DNA of 64,000 nucleotides, from the NCBI GenBank assembly GCA_021292105.1, contig CM037863.1, forward strand, positions 3,736,892-3,800,891, given 5' to 3'. Of this stretch, positions 32,891-45,559 are shown piece by piece (the first letter of the stretch is position 1; every line of letters begins with the position of its first letter). The notes beneath the pieces are model-generated. The model was not told the origin of the DNA. It did no database searches and saw only the letters and a program-made list of their open reading frames with translations. This DNA comes from Anadara kagoshimensis. Taxonomy: Eukaryota; Mollusca; Bivalvia; Arcoida; Arcidae. Made by a program: the position numbers and the translations under genes.

Positions 32891-34135
32891 CAATAAATCC
32901 AAGATAGTTTTTTTTGTAAAGCCTCATTTATAATTATTTTATCAAGTATTTTCATGGTAAGATCTCCATTTCCTGACATTTTTAAACATCAATCAAAATC
33001 TAACACGTATGATTTGTCACGTGATGCATTACATATAATTTAAATCTTGAAGCTTATTTTTATGATTAAGAAAGAATCTATTTATTTGTGGTATATCGTC
33101 AATTAGTACACGGATCATAGTTTACATATGGAAAAATGCATCATGAGTTGGCTAATTTACTAGAGGTAAATGTTGATTATTTCATTTTTAAGATGGCTTT
33201 AATGAAAAGGATTAAAATAAATATTGTGAACTCTTTCTTCATATCCCTTTGCTTAAAAGTACGTTTCTTGAAACATTACTGTTAAAATTACTTCAACTGA
33301 AATAAATTAATAAATCAAAATTACGTCATAATCATTGTTCACGACACATAACATGACGTCATAAGACAAATATGTGAATGTGTCATTTAAACGGGACAAT
33401 TATTTTGTTCGTTATACTACTGTTGGCATTATTCATGTTTCCTATCAACAAATTTCCAGTCATGTAAGAATTGTGTACACTAGCAGAGGTTCAAACCTAT
33501 GTTTTGTAAAGAAAGTTCTAAATCATTTTGCCTTTTTTAGCAGACTACAAAAAAGTTTCGAATGTCAAATAACATCACTGAAAGGTCCAATCACAATTAT
33601 CTTATAATATATAGAAAAAAAGAAGTGTTATCCTGGTAAAACAAATGGCAGGTCAATCAGACTTTTACAATTAAAATATCAAGGGTTTCAATTAGTACCA
33701 GGGAATTATAAACCTGGACTATATGCAATCATTTCCAAAACCTTTTACGTGAGTGTGTGTGGTTTTAACTACATGTCCTTTAAATATAGATTGTATTATT
33801 ACAATTAAGATTAAACAAAACTTAAATGTAGTAATTAAGTTATAAACATATAAATCTGATTTTAATGTGTTATTTTCATGTATAACTCTGATCATATGTT
33901 ATTTTCATGTATAAAACTTTTTTCATGTTTAACTCTAACTTGAATGTATTATGCTTTTTATGCAACAAACTAAAGTAATGTATTTCTAATAGATTATGAT
34001 TAATTAATGTCTTGATGTAATACTATTTTAATTTAGTTTCTGAATTAAAATAAATTAATTTATAATTACTTTTTGATATATTGAATATGTTTTGTCTGTA
34101 TTTACATGTTTTGTGGTGGTTGGGATCCTCAGTAG
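32891..34135. other. Unassigned spacer
   Basis: AT-rich sequence with a 77-codon open frame (33,374-33,607) that I do not recognise. Short TATTTTCATGTATAA phrases near 33,870-33,930 are minor local repeats. Confidence 0.45.
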
Positions 34136-34139
34136 TTAT

Positions 34140-34790
34140 GTGTTGATAAGTATGTCTTGGTATCCAATATTACCCTGGATATATTTGACGCCCCTTATTT
34201 CACGTTCCTGCCATTCCTAAGTTATACACGTGGTGAATGTAGCTAGCTTAACAGGAAGTTCTTACCCTTCTGGACCACCAGATTTCTTTCTTTACGGAAG
34301 TTTGTATTTTAACCTAATTTGCCAGCTTCAAAGTTTCTACTTTGCTTTGGTTTTGTGACTTAGACATGGATTGGTATGTTTGTTTTGACTTTCTTTCGTA
34401 TTGTGATTTGGTCATGGATTTTTTTGTTTGTTTTTACTTTGCTTTGGAATAGTGTTTTGGACATAGGTAAGTATGTTTGTTTTTGACATAATCTTTGCAA
34501 ACAATTTTTCAAACAGTAACATTCCTTGAGTAGTTTTCATCTTATTCTTTAAGAATACAGGTACATAGTACCTATCCCTGCTTAATATCAAACCCCACTC
34601 GGGACACATCATCATGTGAGAAAGTTTGTAAATTCACTTTCTGAAGGTAGTTGGTTTTCTCTTGTTTCCTCCAAATATAATAATCTTGGCTGGCATGTAA
34701 AACATTTGTTGTAAAAACAAAACATACATACATGTCCAAGCCAAAATCCGAAAACAAAGTAGAAACTAAGTGGCACATAAACAAATAATT
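34140..34790. repeat. Dispersed repeat with minisatellite units in both orientations
   Basis: 34,140-34,300 aligns with 27,660-27,850. 34,318-34,480 holds several units related to TTTGCTTTGG...GTGATTTGGTCATGGATTTT. At about 34,725-34,785 a related unit lies in the opposite orientation (minus strand reads CGGATTTTGGCTTGGACATG). The arrangement resembles a foldback. Small minus-strand open frames (34,412-34,868) run through it and are not convincing genes. Confidence 0.5.
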
Positions 34791-34869
34791 CCACCTTGGA
34801 AGTGATGCCAGATGCATTTTGTACCTATTGCATATATAAAACACAGTTGATTTTAAGTAATTTCCCATT

Positions 34870-35740
34870 TTCGTAAGATTTCAAAACACATGTTTAATGA
34901 TACAGAATATGTATTTATCGTTAAATCGTACAAGTGTTGATTCGTTATTAAATACGTAGCAATATTGTCGATCAAATTAGGAATATTTTTGCAAATTATC
35001 ACCAATTTATTGCTAGTATATAACCCTGATAAGATGCAAAAAAATTGTAGAATTTGAAATGATGTGAAATTGTTAAAAATATTTATATTAAATTCATGAT
35101 AAAATCAAAATTAAACCAAATGCATGTTTTACCTATAAAAACCCTTATAAAGCACCTGTTTATAAACGTATATCAAACGTTTTATCTGCATATAGGTGAC
35201 GCATGCTGCTATAGCAGGCTATGGAATTTTAAAACCCAGGGTGTGTCCCCACTGTGAGTTCGACTGCGCTCAAGGGCAACTGAGAAAGATTTTTTTTGTT
35301 GTATACCTATAGTACTTAGCTCCGTCACATAATAATGGTCTGAGTGTTCTGTGATGTTAATCTACGAAATAGTTGGCGAGTGTTTTTCCACAAGCACACA
35401 TTAGTACATGCTCGAATTTGTTGATAAAGCATCTTTAACAACTAAAGATACGACAACATTCTTGCTAATGTATGTCTATATGTCATATTAATACATAGTA
35501 GAATAAAATAATATGTTTTATACAACAATCGAAATTAATTTCCTAATATCAAGGCGATCGTTTCCCAGTGGCCCAGTGGAAGAAACAGGATAACTAAAGA
35601 AAATCTCAGATCTTTTTCAAGCCAACTGACAAATTTTCTGAGACTAGAATATATTGGAACCTAAGCAATCGACGCTTGTGATCCTTAAGCACCTGCGATT
35701 AAATTCTAAGCCATCCAGGTTTCATATTATTATATTTTAG
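34870..35740. other. Unassigned spacer
   Basis: AT-rich sequence in which no gene or repeat was recognised. Confidence 0.45.
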
Positions 35741-36010
35741 TCACGCAAGCTTTTTTGGAAAGCTAGTTCTTGTTAGATGCAACTTATTTAAAGCGAAAGT
35801 TCATGCTGTTTAATCAAATGCGACATCCGCGATAGGTTGTGTTTATTGCACATGCGCATGACCTTAAGTTCACAGTTCTAATAGGACGTTCAGAAGAAGC
35901 AGAAGTGATTTTGAAGAACTTGAACTAATTTAACGGCAGTATAGCCTACAATCCATGACAATATTCTGTGTTAAGCTGTTTAATCGTTATCGAAGTATCA
36001 TAAGTTTAAT
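35741..36010 (+). repeat. Module X, copy 1 (partial)
   Basis: Begins TCACGCAAGCTTTTTTGGAA and continues with AACGGCAGTATAGCCTACAA, then TCCATGACAATATTCTGTG. The same ordered sequence recurs at about 37.78, 42.63, 53.52 and 60.39 kb. This copy diverges after about 36,010. Function unknown. Confidence 0.75.
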
Positions 36011-36214
36011 TTTTATTTACTTAATATCAACATGTGTACATTTAAGGTTAGATACACATTTTAAAATTAACTCCTTACATTTAAATTATGATAGCAAAAT
36101 TAAAATAAAAATATTTTAAATAAAACTACCGACTTAACGAAAGTGAATAATTTACAAGATATCTGTTTGAAACCGTCTTGAGCACCGATTAAAAAGTGTC
36201 ACCCACCCTGTGTT

Positions 36215-37645
36215 AAGACAGACGTAGGCTTAGATGAACTTTTGCCATCTATCGTCATACGTCGTCCATCCTCTGCCGTGTATAAACTTTTACATTTTAA
36301 TCAACTCCTTAACCAACAATCCAAATTAGGTGATATTTAGCAGTAATGATGTCTAGGCAGAGGGCGTTCGGATTTACATAAAAGAAGTTGTTCTGTCCCT
36401 TTGGGGTCCTATAAAGTGTAATTGTGAAAATCACCTTTGTTACCATACAAGAGATATAGTTTAGATATTTCATTTAAATTTAAATTATTCTTAGGATCTT
36501 TAGTGTCAGATTTGCACAAATCATAGCTTTAGGGGCTAAATGGGGAAAAACAAGGGTTTTAATATGGATATTGCTAAAATTAGTATATTTGTAAATACAT
36601 CTAGAAAATAATTTTCTAAAAGCATGTATATCCGAATATTGTAAGTATTGGTCTAACGGTTATTTTATATGAATGAAGGTCATGGGATTAAAGGTTAATG
36701 TCTTAGAAGCAAATAAATGCTTAAATGATTAATTATTTCAATAATTTTAAACTTTTTGTTTAGGCATCTATACAAGAATATTAAGGTATTGGCCTGACAC
36801 TCATTCTGATATAGAGATCAAGGTGGTGCATTCAAAAGTCAATGTTACAGACACAAACAAATACCGAAAATGTTTTTGTATAGGCATGCGTATTAGAATA
36901 TTGTTGACATTGATGTAATGAACACTTTAATATTTGAATGAAGGTGGTGCATTCAAAGATCAATGTCGTAGATCAAACAAATTTGACATGTTAATTATCT
37001 TAAAACTATCAACTGTTGTTGTGTAGGCGTGAACATAAGATATTCTAGGCATTGGCCTACCACACATTTTGATAAAAGATCAAGGTTGTGGGTTCAAAGT
37101 CAAGTCACAGATGCAAGATGATACTGATTGGTTATTTATTTCAGAAACTATCTTTGTATACGCACGCCTAATAGGATATTGTTAGGTATTAAACTAACGA
37201 TCATTTGATATATAAATGAACAGACATGGATTTTAAGGTCAAGGTCACAGATGCTATCGAATGCTGAAAAACCATAATCTATTTGTATAGATATGTAATT
37301 TGAATATCATAAGTATTGACATAAGATCATTTTGATTCAGAATGAATCAATATGTTTTTTATTATTGGATATATGAATGAAGGTCATGGTTTAAAAAGCA
37401 GGATCTCAAATGCAAATAAATACTGAAACGACCTAGTTCTTTTAGATTCTATTTTAGCTGTGTATAAATATACTTACGTAAGACCTTAATTTATTATAAG
37501 GATTTTCTTAGAACAATTGTAATTATTTTGCAAATCTTGACATATTGGCCCATATTGCTGAAAAAAAATTAAATTAATTATTGAACTACAGCATAGATGT
37601 ATACATATCCTCAGGTGAGCTAAAGGGCTTGGTCTATTGTCATTT
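36215..37645 (+). mobile_element. Degenerate pearl/Helentron-like element
   Basis: Contains the family phrases GTCGTCCATCCTCTGCCGTG, TGTATAAACTTTTACATTTT, AATGATGTCTAGGCAGAGGG and several decayed internal units (for example TAAGGTCAAGGTCACAGATG at about 37,230). It ends near CTCAGGTGAGCTAAAGGGCT (about 37,610), where the hairpin is lost. It is older than the copy at 31.1 kb, judging by its many small indels. Confidence 0.65.
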
Positions 37646-37781
37646 AATTGCTTCTTATGGACGAGTTGTCTCGATTCGTGTTCGAGTTGACTTTTGGTAC
37701 GCGATGTCTTAACATTTTAGAAGTTATCCCAGTAAGAATTGTCTTGGTATGTGTGTAATTTATTTGCTGACATTATGAATA

Positions 37782-38790
37782 TGAAATCAAATTCGACATG
37801 CGTGATAGGGTGTGTTTTGCATATGCACAGACCTTAAGTGCGCAGTTGAGACAGGACGTTCACAATTCAGAGGCAGAAGTGATTTTGGAAAACTTTTAAG
37901 TTAACGGCAGTATTAGCCTACAATCCATGACAATATTCTGTGGTAAGCTGATTTATTTTTTCTATTGAACTGTTATAAACATTAAATATTTATTTACAGA
38001 GGTATTTTTTAATGAGATAATCTTGTTACTTGGACTTTTACTTTCGGTTTCATTTTAGATGTGACAAAGATTATTTAAAATTCTTCTATAGTAGGGGGTG
38101 TCTGGGGTTATACCGAATATGGTAAAACAATTGACCCATTTTGTTGGGAAGAATAAAACCGGTATTATCTGACTTTGCGTATTATCGTACAAACTAGATT
38201 TTGAAAATCACCTTGGCTATTTATAAACGAATACCTCACTGGGTGTGTGTAGTGCGAATCTATAATAGCAGACACCGGAAATGCTGATTCATAACAGTCT
38301 TACATCACTGCAAACATTTAAAACAATAATTTATTGCCTATTAAATTTATGCTAACTAATACACAAACCCCATACAGTATCCCCATATATATCTGTTATC
38401 TGACACATACTACACAATGCAAGGTGTGCATGACACCATACAAAGATCTTAAATCAAATTTAGCACCAACAAAAGTACTAGCTTTCTAAAAGTTTGCCTG
38501 ACTAAGCATTTCCTAATATGAGGCCTTGGTTACTGAGGGGCTTAATGCGGATCATAGGCTTTTCACTGCAGAATGGTCCTATATATCTGTAATGTATTAG
38601 TTATAATACATATTGTGTTAAAGTCGCACCAGTTGTTCCCCTTTAACTGTACTTTTGCGAGTTGTTCCTCATTAACTCTACTCTTGTATAAAAACCCCTT
38701 TGATGATCATGAGCAGTATTAAATATTTCATGTGTTCATGTCGGACGTTCAGTTGTATGCCATGGTTAATCGCTCTAGGTCCGATATATC
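37782..38790 (+). repeat. Module X, copy 2
   Basis: Lacks the first ~90 bp of the module and starts at AAATCAAATTCGACATGCGT. It then follows the order seen in the other copies: AACGGCAGTATTAGCCTACA, TATTTATAAACGAATACCTC, ATACAGTATCCCCATATATA, TGTTAAAGTCGCACCAGTTG, up to GTCCGATATATC where the pearl-like element begins. Confidence 0.8.
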
Positions 38791-38791
38791 T

Positions 38792-39204
38792 TTTTAGATC
38801 ACCTGAGCCATCGGTTCAGATGAAGTATTTCTATCTATCTTCGTCCGTCGTCTGTCGTGTGTAAACTTTTCACATTTTAATCAACTCCTCCAAAACTATA
38901 AAGCCAAATTGAATGATATTTGCCAGTAATGATGTCTAGGTAAGGGGCTTTCAGATTTACACAAACAAAAGATTATCTCCCCTTGGGACCCATGAAGGGG
39001 AAAATTGTTAAAATCTTCAAAAATTATCTCCTCTGAAATTACAAGAGATATAACTTAGATTTTTTATGTAAAACATACTTAGGTTACCTTGTTTCATATT
39101 TGCACAAATCGAATTTGTAGGGGCCGAAATAATGAAATGGCAAGGTACTTAAGGGGAAATTGCCAAAATTAATGTATTTTTTTAATATATCTTAAACACT
39201 CCTA
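38792..39204 (+). mobile_element. Truncated pearl-like element abutting DIRS copy A
   Basis: The 5' end TAGATCACCTGAGCCATCGG and the conserved leader are present, but the sequence stops at TATCTTAAACACT, where other copies continue TTTTTGTATAGGC. From 39,205 the sequence is DIRS recombinase sequence. The same type of truncated junction is seen at 61,873. Confidence 0.75.
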
Positions 39205-40663
39205 TACTGGTCTGTTTTACAAAGACATATGTATCATGAAAACAAATGTCCCTACTTAACAAAGAACTTACTTCCTGATATCACAAAAAACCAGCAAAAC
39301 AAAGCAATATCATACACAGATCACGTAATACCAAAATGTTCTGTAGTGTCTTTATACTTATTACACAGTTATCTGATTTCTTTTCAGATGAAATTACACA
39401 TTTTTTAGTTTTTTGAACGGAATTGTGTCTCTTAGCAGATTCAATTAATTATGCACATAATGATTGTCTGTTTGATCTGAAACACCACACAATTTGTGTG
39501 CCTACTTAATGCCATATACTTTATGTTGAATAACATTAAATGATTTACCTTTGTCCATCAAGTCTGTCAAATACAAAGCAATATAAATCGTTCTGCTGTA
39601 TTACTTTCAAATTTTCAGAACTAACAAAAGTCTTCTATTTGTTAAATGCACTAAAATAGTTCTTAATAGTATTGTCACTTTTTGAGCCAACTGAATGATT
39701 AACCATGCTATGAGCCAAATCATGTAATCTATCTGAAACTGTTCCATTACAACTGACCACTTATACATCCTCTAAGATGGAATTGGTAAGACCTAAACCT
39801 AAGAACATAAATAAATCATAAATAAATACATACAAAATGTGATATGTAATGCAACTAAACTGAATTTACTTTTTCTGTCACCAAATATACCATTGTTACG
39901 TCTACCCTTGTGTACTCTTTTACATGACAATATTATGATTTCTTTAATAAATGGCACAAATACACTGTCATCATGAATTTTAGGCCAATATGGAAGATCT
40001 TCAAAATGGTATAACTAAAGTATCTATAGATTTTCTGCAACTAACGTATAACAACCCTGCTTATAAGCCTTGGAGGTAGAACCAACCAATTTATTTCATT
40101 GGCCTAAGAATGCATGAAAGCATCAACACCACTTGTTCCTGGGCACCACCATTTTGAATTAAATTTAATGCAATTAGTATTATAATCACTAGCAAATCTA
40201 TCAAAAGTATGAGGAACCCAGGCTATAATAAGCATGTTAAATGTGTCATTATTAACACACCAGTCTTCACTATCTGTGAACTAAGCATATCAGCTTTCTT
40301 ATTGCTTGACCTAAAACCCCACACTGGGTTAATATGACCATTTTTAGCTTCACACACATTGTGAATATCTTTTGCTTTTTTTGAAGCTGAGGTTTTGCTA
40401 CCCTTCTCTATAATACTAACTTCACTCTTATTATCAGTATACCACTGAATATACTGTCCTTCCAGACAGTTTCACATGAAACAAAATTCTCCTAACCGTC
40501 TCAAGTTCTCTCCAAGTAGAACTTTCACTCATTTAAGTGTGACCAACTACCAAAAACCTCATATTTCTCATTCTCTACAATAAAAACCACCATAACCTGT
40601 ACTTGATACATCAGAATGAACTCTGTAATCAAATTCTGTAAAACAATCATAATACTGACCATT

Positions 40664-41644
40664 TCATGTTTTGATATTTTTTAACCAAACCCTCAGCTCT
40701 AATTGGGCTTCTTGGCTAACCATAATAGGTGCATTCCAACTTGCTCTATTAATAATACATTTTAAAAGCTCTCTGCTTTTCAATAACACTAACTTGCCAA
40801 CAGCTCTGTGCATAGAAATAATCTGACCAGTCACACAAGCTACATCTCTTACAGGAATGCAAGGATTTTCAGCAATTCTTTCTAACAACAAGGAAATACT
40901 ACCCAAAAGCTTATTAACTCTTTGTAGAGTAATACACTTTACCTTCTATGAAATTCCAAAATAAACCTAGCCAAACTATGGCATTACTTGGTGTCCAGCA
41001 ACATTTTTGACCTGCTGATAGAAAACAACTTTTTTTTAAATCTTAACGAATTTTTAAACTGAATTTTAGGGCTTCATTGTAATTTGAATCTCCTCCAATT
41101 CCATCGTCTAAAAACATGACTATTTTGCGTCGTAATGACCTCCAGTAAGTTATCAAACTTCTGGTAACTTTTGTGAAAATATAACCTGCCACTGAAATAC
41201 CAAAAGGCAAGACATTGAAAACAAAATACATATATCCAGTCTGATAATGCCATGCAAACCCAAATAAGTTCTGTGTTATTCAAAAATTTCTATATGGTGA
41301 TCAGCTGATTTTAAATCAAAACCAAAAACAAAAATACCTGCACAAAATATATCCTGTGCTACCTTTCCATCTTTATATTTAAACTTATACTTATATAGTA
41401 ATGGGTTAATATGCCTACAATCCAAAACCAATCTGCACTTAGATTTGTTAACTGCCACAGTAAGGGGATTTATAGCCTTTGGTGGCTGATAAACTTCTGA
41501 AATACATCCCTTTTTCAACAAAGTTTGGATTTCATCTTCAGCAAATTCAATGTGATTTAAAGCAGATGTATTATTCGGCATAAATGAGCCAGCGAAAAAT
41601 GGAATGGAATCCAAGACTACAATATTTGCTCCCATATCAACCAA
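40664..41644 (-). pseudogene. DIRS-like reverse transcriptase, copy A
   Basis: The first piece (41,644-41,276) carries GCISEVYQPPKAINPLTVAV, a conserved KSKCRLVLDCRHIN strand and GFDLKSADHHIEIFE (DIRS-type FDLKSAYHHI with Asp in place of Tyr). A second frame (41,231-41,043) has VLPFGISVAGYIFTKVTRSL and the catalytic FLDDG. A third frame (40,906-40,664) has VRDVACVTGQIISMHRAVGK. At least two frameshifts separate the pieces, so no enzyme can be made. Confidence 0.82.
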
Positions 41645-41689
41645 TAATAAATGTGCTTTCGTAACCTACCTACAGGGGATATGGTTGTA

Positions 41690-42505
41690 TCTTTGAAATT
41701 TGTCTCATCAGAGTCAAACAAACTCTTGACCCCATTAATTAAATCAAAATTACAAATACTTATCTTATCACTGCCCTCAATCTTTCCTGCATTTCTTTAC
41801 AGTCCATGCCCCAATGGCCAGGTTGCCTAATGCAAAACAGTCCTGGCCTCCTGAAACTGCCCTTGTTGGAGTAATTTGTAGACATCGTGCTGCTGCTGGT
41901 CCTCGTCGTGGAACTTCCGCCGTCTAAACTGTAAGGTTGCGTTCGATTCCCTCGCCAGGTGAACGTCCGGGTCTTTCCCTTGAATTTTCTCATAGCTGCA
42001 TTCTCTTTCCTGTGAATCTTCTTCTCATCGTCTGAATCATCAGCTAGAGCATTTAGTGAATATTCCTCTGCTGTTAACCACCCTAATTGCGAACTATATG
42101 CTAATTAATAAGTTCCTGATGTTGCTGTAACAAATTAATACCTTCTAATATCTTATCCTGGACTTCAGTAGTTGCATCACGTAAATTAGGGTCTTCCTTT
42201 AACAAAGCGTCCACCTCCATTATTATCCTTTGTATTTTAGAATTAGCTCTGAACTGCACTTCGTTCCCTTTCTTATTAAACTGATATTTATCACTAGTAA
42301 TTTACTCTCTTTTGGAAACCTGAGCGTCACTAAGTAAACGAATATTGTCGTTTATATGTTGCTGGAAAGAACTCAACTTATTAGACATTAAACTGTCCAG
42401 CTTCTTCAACAAACTCGACTGAGAGGTTTCGATACGTTTATCGATGAAACTAGTAATAGCCGCCTCGTCCATACTGAAAAATGGTCTGACCAGTGTGAAG
42501 ATCAA
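41690..42505 (-). pseudogene. DIRS-like gag with zinc knuckle, copy A
   Basis: The N-terminal piece (42,505-42,302) contains SMDEAAITSFIDKRIETSQS and a heptad-like KKLDSLMSNKLSSFQQHIND. The later piece (41,993-41,760) contains SFRRPG and GHWGMDCKEMQERL. The first zinc-knuckle cysteines are disturbed by a small deletion; other copies read CFACGNPGHWGMDC. Gag-like role by analogy with other DIRS elements. Confidence 0.7.
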
Positions 42506-42630
42506 GGCGAAATGACATGTAATTTAACTTGTATTTTCTACATTCACCCCAAGAACATTTTTGCAGTATTTATTGTGTAAATGATTTATATTGGAACAAT
42601 AATTTCCAAGTGGGTTTAAACAGGTGTATT

Positions 42631-43715
42631 ACTAACGCAAGCTTTTTTGGAAAGCTAACACTTGTTTATTTTAACCTATTTAAAGCGGAAGTTTGTCCAT
42701 TGTACTCGAGCTGTTAAATCAAATTCGACATGCATGATAGGGTGTGTTTTTTTGCATTTGCACAGATCTTAAGTGCGCAGTTAAGACAGGACGTTTACAA
42801 TTCAAGAGGCAGAAGTTATTTTGGAGAACTTTAATTAAGTTAACGGCAGTAATAGCCTACAATCCATGACAATATTCTATGGTAAGCTGTTTAATTTGTT
42901 TATATCCAAGTGTTATAAAAGCTAAATATTTATTTACAGAGGTATTTTGTTCTGAGATATTTTTGTTACCTTGACTTTGTACTTTCGGTTTCATTTTAAA
43001 TGTGACAAAGATTATTTTAAATTTTTCTGTAGGAGGGGGTGTTTGGGTAATACAGAATATGGTAAAAAATTGACCCATTTTGTTGGGTAGAATAAAAACG
43101 GTATTATCTCACTTTAAGTATTATTGTAGAAACTAGATTTTGGAAATCACCTGAGCTATTTATAAACGAATACGTCACTGGGTGTGTAGTGCGCAAGCTT
43201 ACACACAATCTACAATAGCGGACACCGAGAATGCTGATTTATAACAATCTTACATCACTGCAAATATTTAAAACATAATTAATTGCCTATTAAATTTATG
43301 CTAACATATACATAAACCCCATACAGTATCCCCATACATATCTGTTATCTAACATATACTACACAATACAAGGTGTGTATGACACCATACAAAGATCTTG
43401 AACCAAATTTAGCAACAACACAAGTACTAGCTTTCCAAAAGATTGCCTGACTAATCATTTCTTATATGAGGCCTTGGTGGCTGAGGGGCTTAATGAGGAT
43501 CACAGGCTTTTCACTGCTGAATGGTCTAAATATCTGCAATGTATTAGTTGTAATACATATTGTGTTAAAGTCGTACCAGTTGTTCCCCTTTAACCGTACT
43601 TTTGTATAATATGAGTTGTACTCTCGTATAAAAACGCATCGATGACCATGAGCAGTATTGTGTTCATGTTGGACGTTCAGTTGTATGCCAGGGTAATCTA
43701 GGTCCGATATATCTT
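42631..43715 (+). repeat. Module X, copy 3
   Basis: Full-length version starting TAACGCAAGCTTTTTTGGAA directly after the DIRS 5' end, with the same internal order as copies 2, 4 and 5, and ending in GGTCCGATATATC before the pearl-like element. A hairpin AGCTTT...AAAGCT lies at its start. Confidence 0.82.
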
Positions 43716-44530
43716 TTTAGATCACCTGAGCCATCGGCTCAGATGAGGTATTGCTATCTCTTTTTGTCTCTCGTCTGCCGTGTGTAAACTTTTCACATTT
43801 TAATCAACTCCTCCAAAACATTGAAGCCAAATTGGATAATATTGGCCTGTAATGATGTAAGGGCTTTCAGATTTGCACAAACGAAAAGATTATGTCCCGT
43901 TCGGGTCATATAAAAGGGAAAATTGTTAAAATCTTTAAAATTATCTCCTTTGAACTTACAAGAAGTATAACTTAGATATTTCATGTAAACATACTTAGGG
44001 CATCTAGTTTCATATTCACACAAATCGTATCTGTAGGGCCGAAATGATGACATGACAAGGTACTTGAGGGAAAATGCCAAAATTAATGTATTTTAAATGT
44101 ATCTTGAACACTTTTTGTATAGGCATGTATATTAGAATAGTGTAGGCATTTCCACAGCGATCATTTTGATACACAAACAAAGGTCATATGTTTAAAGGTC
44201 AAGGTCACAGATGCGAACTAATACTAAAAATATTCATTATCTCAAAAAACTATAAACATTTTTGTATAGGCATGTATATTAGAATATTGTAGGCATTTGT
44301 ACAACGATCATTTTATATATGAATAAAGGATATAAGTTCAAAGGTCAAGATCACATATGCAAAAATACTGGAATGGTTAATTATTCAAAAACTATAAACA
44401 TTTTGTATAGGCATGTATATTGGAATATTGTAGGCATTTGTACAACGATCATTTTTTATATGAATGAAGGTCATAGGTTCAAGGGGCAAGGTCATAGATG
44501 CAAACGAATACTGAAATGGTTCATCTCATT
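43716..44530 (+). mobile_element. Pearl-like element, 3' end missing
   Basis: The 5' end TTTTTAGATCACCTGAGCC, the leader and three internal units (about 44,100-44,525) are present. The units contain AAAGGTCAAGGTCACAGATG, AAAGGTCAAGATCAC and GGGGCAAGGTCATAG. The subterminal repeat and hairpin are absent. Confidence 0.72.
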
Positions 44531-44868
44531 AATTTCTCAGGAATTTCCTTTAGAAAAGCCCTTTCAAGTTTTGAAAACATTTAACATTTATCGTAATGAA
44601 CCAAAAGGGTTCTAAGCCTGAAACCTCATATATTGCACCAGGACGAAAAGTTCTACCAAGTTTGCAAAGTTGGTTGACCTTGACCTACATTTACGGTTTA
44701 TTCGTTTATTGACGTTTCTCAATGCTTAATATATCCGATTAAATCTCTTTCAAAACAAAATTTTGGATATAAACCAATTTTAACCAGTTTTTGAACAAAG
44801 CGATGCGCCGTTTGAGTTGTAAAGGAAACATCCAAGTTGCTTGTGTTCCATATAACTTATAGTTTTTA
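44531..44868. other. Spacer between the pearl-like element and DIRS copy B
   Basis: About 340 bp without a recognised feature. Confidence 0.5.
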
Positions 44869-45559
44869 CACTAGGAACATTTTTGCAGCATTTAATGTGT
44901 AAATGTTCTATATTGGAACAATAATTTCCAAGTGGGTTTAAACAGGTTTAGTCTATTATCTACTAAACCATTCAAAGAAAAGACACACACGCCAACGCTA
45001 TAGCATCCGTAATAAATAATTACAACCAAAAACAAGAAAATATATATGTGAATGTAGTCTATGGTATTGGATAGGCAGATATTTATTCCTTTGTAGGTAA
45101 ATATCCACATAATATTCATTACATGTAAACATAAATAATGCACAGGATTAAAAACACAAGATAAAACTAAATAAGTCAAAAAAATCTGAAAGACATTTGC
45201 GCTTTATTTTCCAAAATAAATACATTATTATAAAAAATGGTCTGACCAGTATGAAACCAAGGCTAGAATGACACCTAATTTAACAAACTTAATACATCTT
45301 ACTTAAAACTTCGTGTATCACGCCTGACATACATACACAAAGAATGTCACGCCCTTAATTTAAATATAAAGACCAAAGACAACAGTTTTCTTCTATTCTA
45401 CGTAGCAAGAAAATTGTGAAGTCTATTATTTACTACACCATTTAAAAAGGACACACGCCAACACTATACCATCGTAATAAATAATTCAACAACAAAACAA
45501 AAATATATATATTGCATGTAGACTATGGTATTGGATAGAATAAAAGAACGGGAAATGAA

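Larger units (their letters stand above)
39205..42630 (-). mobile_element. DIRS-like retrotransposon copy A, broken and 3'-truncated
   Basis: Read on the minus strand the order is gag-like coiled N-terminus (42,505-42,302), zinc-knuckle region (about 41,990-41,700), reverse transcriptase (41,644-40,664), RNase H (about 40,660-40,240) and part of a tyrosine recombinase (about 40,000-39,205). The recombinase C-terminal end and terminal repeats are missing because the copy stops against the truncated element at 39,204. Frameshifts and stops break every domain. The RT plus tyrosine-recombinase combination with no integrase or long terminal repeats identifies the DIRS order. Confidence 0.8.

Noticed and set aside
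34412..34868. Three overlapping minus-strand open frames of 60-98 codons
   Set aside because: They run across an inverted copy of a minisatellite found at 22.1 and 34.3 kb and lack domains.
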